Source of the DNA: Amylibacter sp. SFDW26
Lineage (GTDB): Bacteria > Pseudomonadota > Alphaproteobacteria > Rhodobacterales > Rhodobacteraceae
NCBI RefSeq assembly: GCF_009184395.1
Contig: NZ_WEIC01000008.1
Location: 1 to 46,611, forward strand
Direction: 5' to 3'
Length of the DNA stretch: 46,611 nucleotides
The position numbers were made by a program, and so were the translations under genes. The notes under the pieces are model-generated. The model did no database searches. It was not told the origin of the DNA and worked only from the letters and a program-made list of their open reading frames with translations. This document shows, piece by piece, positions 45,460-46,611 of this stretch. Position 1 is the stretch's first letter; each line of letters opens with the position of its first letter.

Positions 45460-46611
45460 TTATATAAAAATAAAATCATCTTCTGTGATGTTGCTACTAT
45501 TAATACCTAAAATTATGATACTTGATCCGCTGGCGTAATCTATCTGAGTGTTACCTGAGTTATTACTAATAGTGAGGTCACTATATTCAATGCCACCATT
45601 CATATGAATCATATCACTTCCATCTTCAAAACCAATAATTGTGTCGCTTCCATCACCAGATTCAAAAATGAAAGTATCGTCACCAGAGCCACCATTTAAG
45701 GTGTCATTTCCTGCGCCACCATCTAAGCTATTGCTTGCGGCATCACCAATTAATAGGTCCCCAAATTGAGAGCCAATAAGGTTTTCGATACCGATAAGGC
45801 TGCCGATTTCTGCATATGTATCGGATTGGTTATTTCCACTCCATCCATTGTTTGAGGCAAGGTTTGCATTCACAGCGGCTGCTGAGTTAGCATAAGAAAC
45901 GGTGTCATTTCCTGCGCCACCATTGAAAACATCTTTGCCAGAACCACCATTTAAGGTGTCGTCACCAGAGCCACCATTTAAGGTGTCGTTATTGGCACCG
46001 CCGTTAAGAATATCATTGTCGTCGCCACCATTTAGTACGTCATTGTTATTGCCACCATTTAAGGTGTCATCACCAGTACCACCATTTAAGGTATCGTCAC
46101 CAGAGCCACCATTTAAGGTGTCATTTCCTGCGCCACCCTCTAAGCTATTGTTTCCAGCATCACCAATTAATAGGTCATCAAATTGAGAGCCAATAAGGTT
46201 TTCGATACCGATAAGGCTGCCGATTTCTGCATATGTATCGGATTGGTTATTTCCACTCCATCCATTGTTTGAGGCAAGGTTTGCATTCACAGCGGCTGCT
46301 GAGTTAGCATAAGAAACGGTGTCATTTCCTGCGCCACCATTGAAAACATCTTTGCCAGAACCACCATTTAAGGTGTCGTCACCAGAGCCACCATTTAGGG
46401 TGTCATTTCCCGCGCCACCATCTAAGCTATTGCTTGCGGCATCACCAATTAATAGGTCCCCAAATTGAGAGCCAATAAGGTTTTCGATACCGATAAGGCT
46501 GCCGATTTCTGCATATGTATCGGATTGGTTATTTCCACTCCATCCATTGTTTGAGGCAAGGTTTGCATTCACAGCGGCTGCTGAGTTAGCATAAGAAACG
46601 GTGTCATTTCC
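45460..46611 (-). CDS. RTX serine protease, C-terminal RTX repeats and secretion signal (same gene as 1-2448 across the junction)
   Basis: The minus-strand frame is open at 46611 and ends at a TAA at 45462-45460. It encodes stacked RTX nonapeptides ([27 protein letters not shown] and variants) that bind Ca2+ and fold after export. They alternate with a recurring spacer that begins [10 protein letters not shown] and ends near LIGSQF. The last about 75 residues (DTFIFESGDGSDTI ... EDDFIFI) leave the nonapeptide pattern and end in short hydrophobic residues, typical of an uncleaved type I secretion signal. With the exact 123-bp terminal overlap collapsed, this part is in phase with 1-2448. A GTG at 46572 that could be read as a start is internal to the repeat and is not the gene start. 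Copy number of the repeats near the junction may be wrong because the repeats are nearly identical. Confidence 0.9.
   Translation of the reverse strand, partial: GNDTVSYANSAAAVNANLASNNGWSGNNQSDTYAEIGSLIGIENLIGSQFGDLLIGDAASNSLDGGAGNDTLNGGSGDDTLNGGSGKDVFNGGAGNDTVSYANSAAAVNANLASNNGWSGNNQSDTYAEIGSLIGIENLIGSQFDDLLIGDAGNNSLEGGAGNDTLNGGSGDDTLNGGTGDDTLNGGNNNDVLNGGDDNDILNGGANNDTLNGGSGDDTLNGGSGKDVFNGGAGNDTVSYANSAAAVNANLASNNGWSGNNQSDTYAEIGSLIGIENLIGSQFGDLLIGDAASNSLDGGAGNDTLNGGSGDDTFIFESGDGSDTIIGFEDGSDMIHMNGGIEYSDLTISNNSGNTQIDYASGSSIIILGINSSNITEDDFIFI
45790..46611 (-). repeat. Long near-identical coding repeats in the RTX tail (right arm)
   Basis: A block of at least 123 bp beginning accgataaggctgccg recurs at 45790, 46207 and 46489 (the same as base 1), and again at 418. 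Spacing is 417, 282, then 417 bp. All are multiples of three (139 and 94 residues), so there is a higher-order unit of about 699 bp. Each block encodes the spacer between nonapeptide stacks. Confidence 0.9.

Overview
The window looks like a complete low-GC circular plasmid of an alphaproteobacterium, probably a marine member of the Rhodobacterales. The taxon is an inference from plasmid architecture and protein style, with no rRNA or tRNA to confirm it. The first 123 bases equal the last 123 bases exactly. A minus-strand RTX protease gene runs in frame through that junction. The window also carries one replication initiator with an iteron origin and one parA-parB pair with parS-like palindromes. 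If the terminal overlap is redundant, the replicon is about 46.49 kb. The overlap lies in an internal repeat, so circularity is strongly suggested rather than proven.

Layout. (1) 45460-46611 joined to 1-2448, minus strand: a secreted kexin/subtilisin-like protease with a P-domain and a long RTX Ca-binding repeat tail. (2) 3062-13886: an RHS/SpvB-type polymorphic toxin locus with one full-length 2337-residue RHS protein ending in an ADP-ribosyltransferase-like tip, then two displaced C-terminal cassettes (HNH nuclease; PD-(D/E)XK-like nuclease), each followed by a candidate immunity gene. A decayed RHS scrap lies at about 14.1 kb. (3) 14287-17339: type I secretion ABC transporter and membrane fusion protein (PrtD/PrtE type), the likely exporter of the RTX protease; no TolC is present. 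(4) 17447-25052: nucleotide-sugar genes (UDP-uronate epimerase and dehydrogenase), a YjbH-YjbF-YjbE-like exopolysaccharide export set, and a membrane-bound WbpM/PglF-type UDP-GlcNAc 4,6-dehydratase. (5) 25349-29607: plasmid maintenance (parB, parA, origin with 22-bp iterons, Rep_3-type initiator). (6) 29686-45437: a second polysaccharide block with a Wzc-like tyrosine kinase, a Wza-like export lipoprotein, a PPP-type phosphatase, the three UDP-L-FucNAc genes (capE, capF, capG), an initiating sugar phosphotransferase, an N-formyltransferase, a PIG-L deacetylase, a sulfotransferase, a PLP aminotransferase, a glycosyltransferase, a MurJ/Wzx-like flippase and an EpsG-like polymerase.

How it works together (inference). 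The plasmid encodes most of a Wzx/Wzy-dependent surface polysaccharide pathway. The repeat unit probably contains L-FucNAc, a 4-amino-4,6-dideoxy-HexNAc, a uronic acid, and N-formyl and sulfate decorations. Export genes resemble the E. coli group 4 capsule / Yjb set (YjbE, YjbF, YjbH, Wza, Wzc), but the set is split in two by the replication module and lacks YjbG/GfcC and the usual low-molecular-weight tyrosine phosphatase. The secreted RTX protease with its exporter and the RHS toxin array add surface and competition functions. This resembles the known association of roseobacter extrachromosomal elements with polysaccharide and surface-attachment genes.
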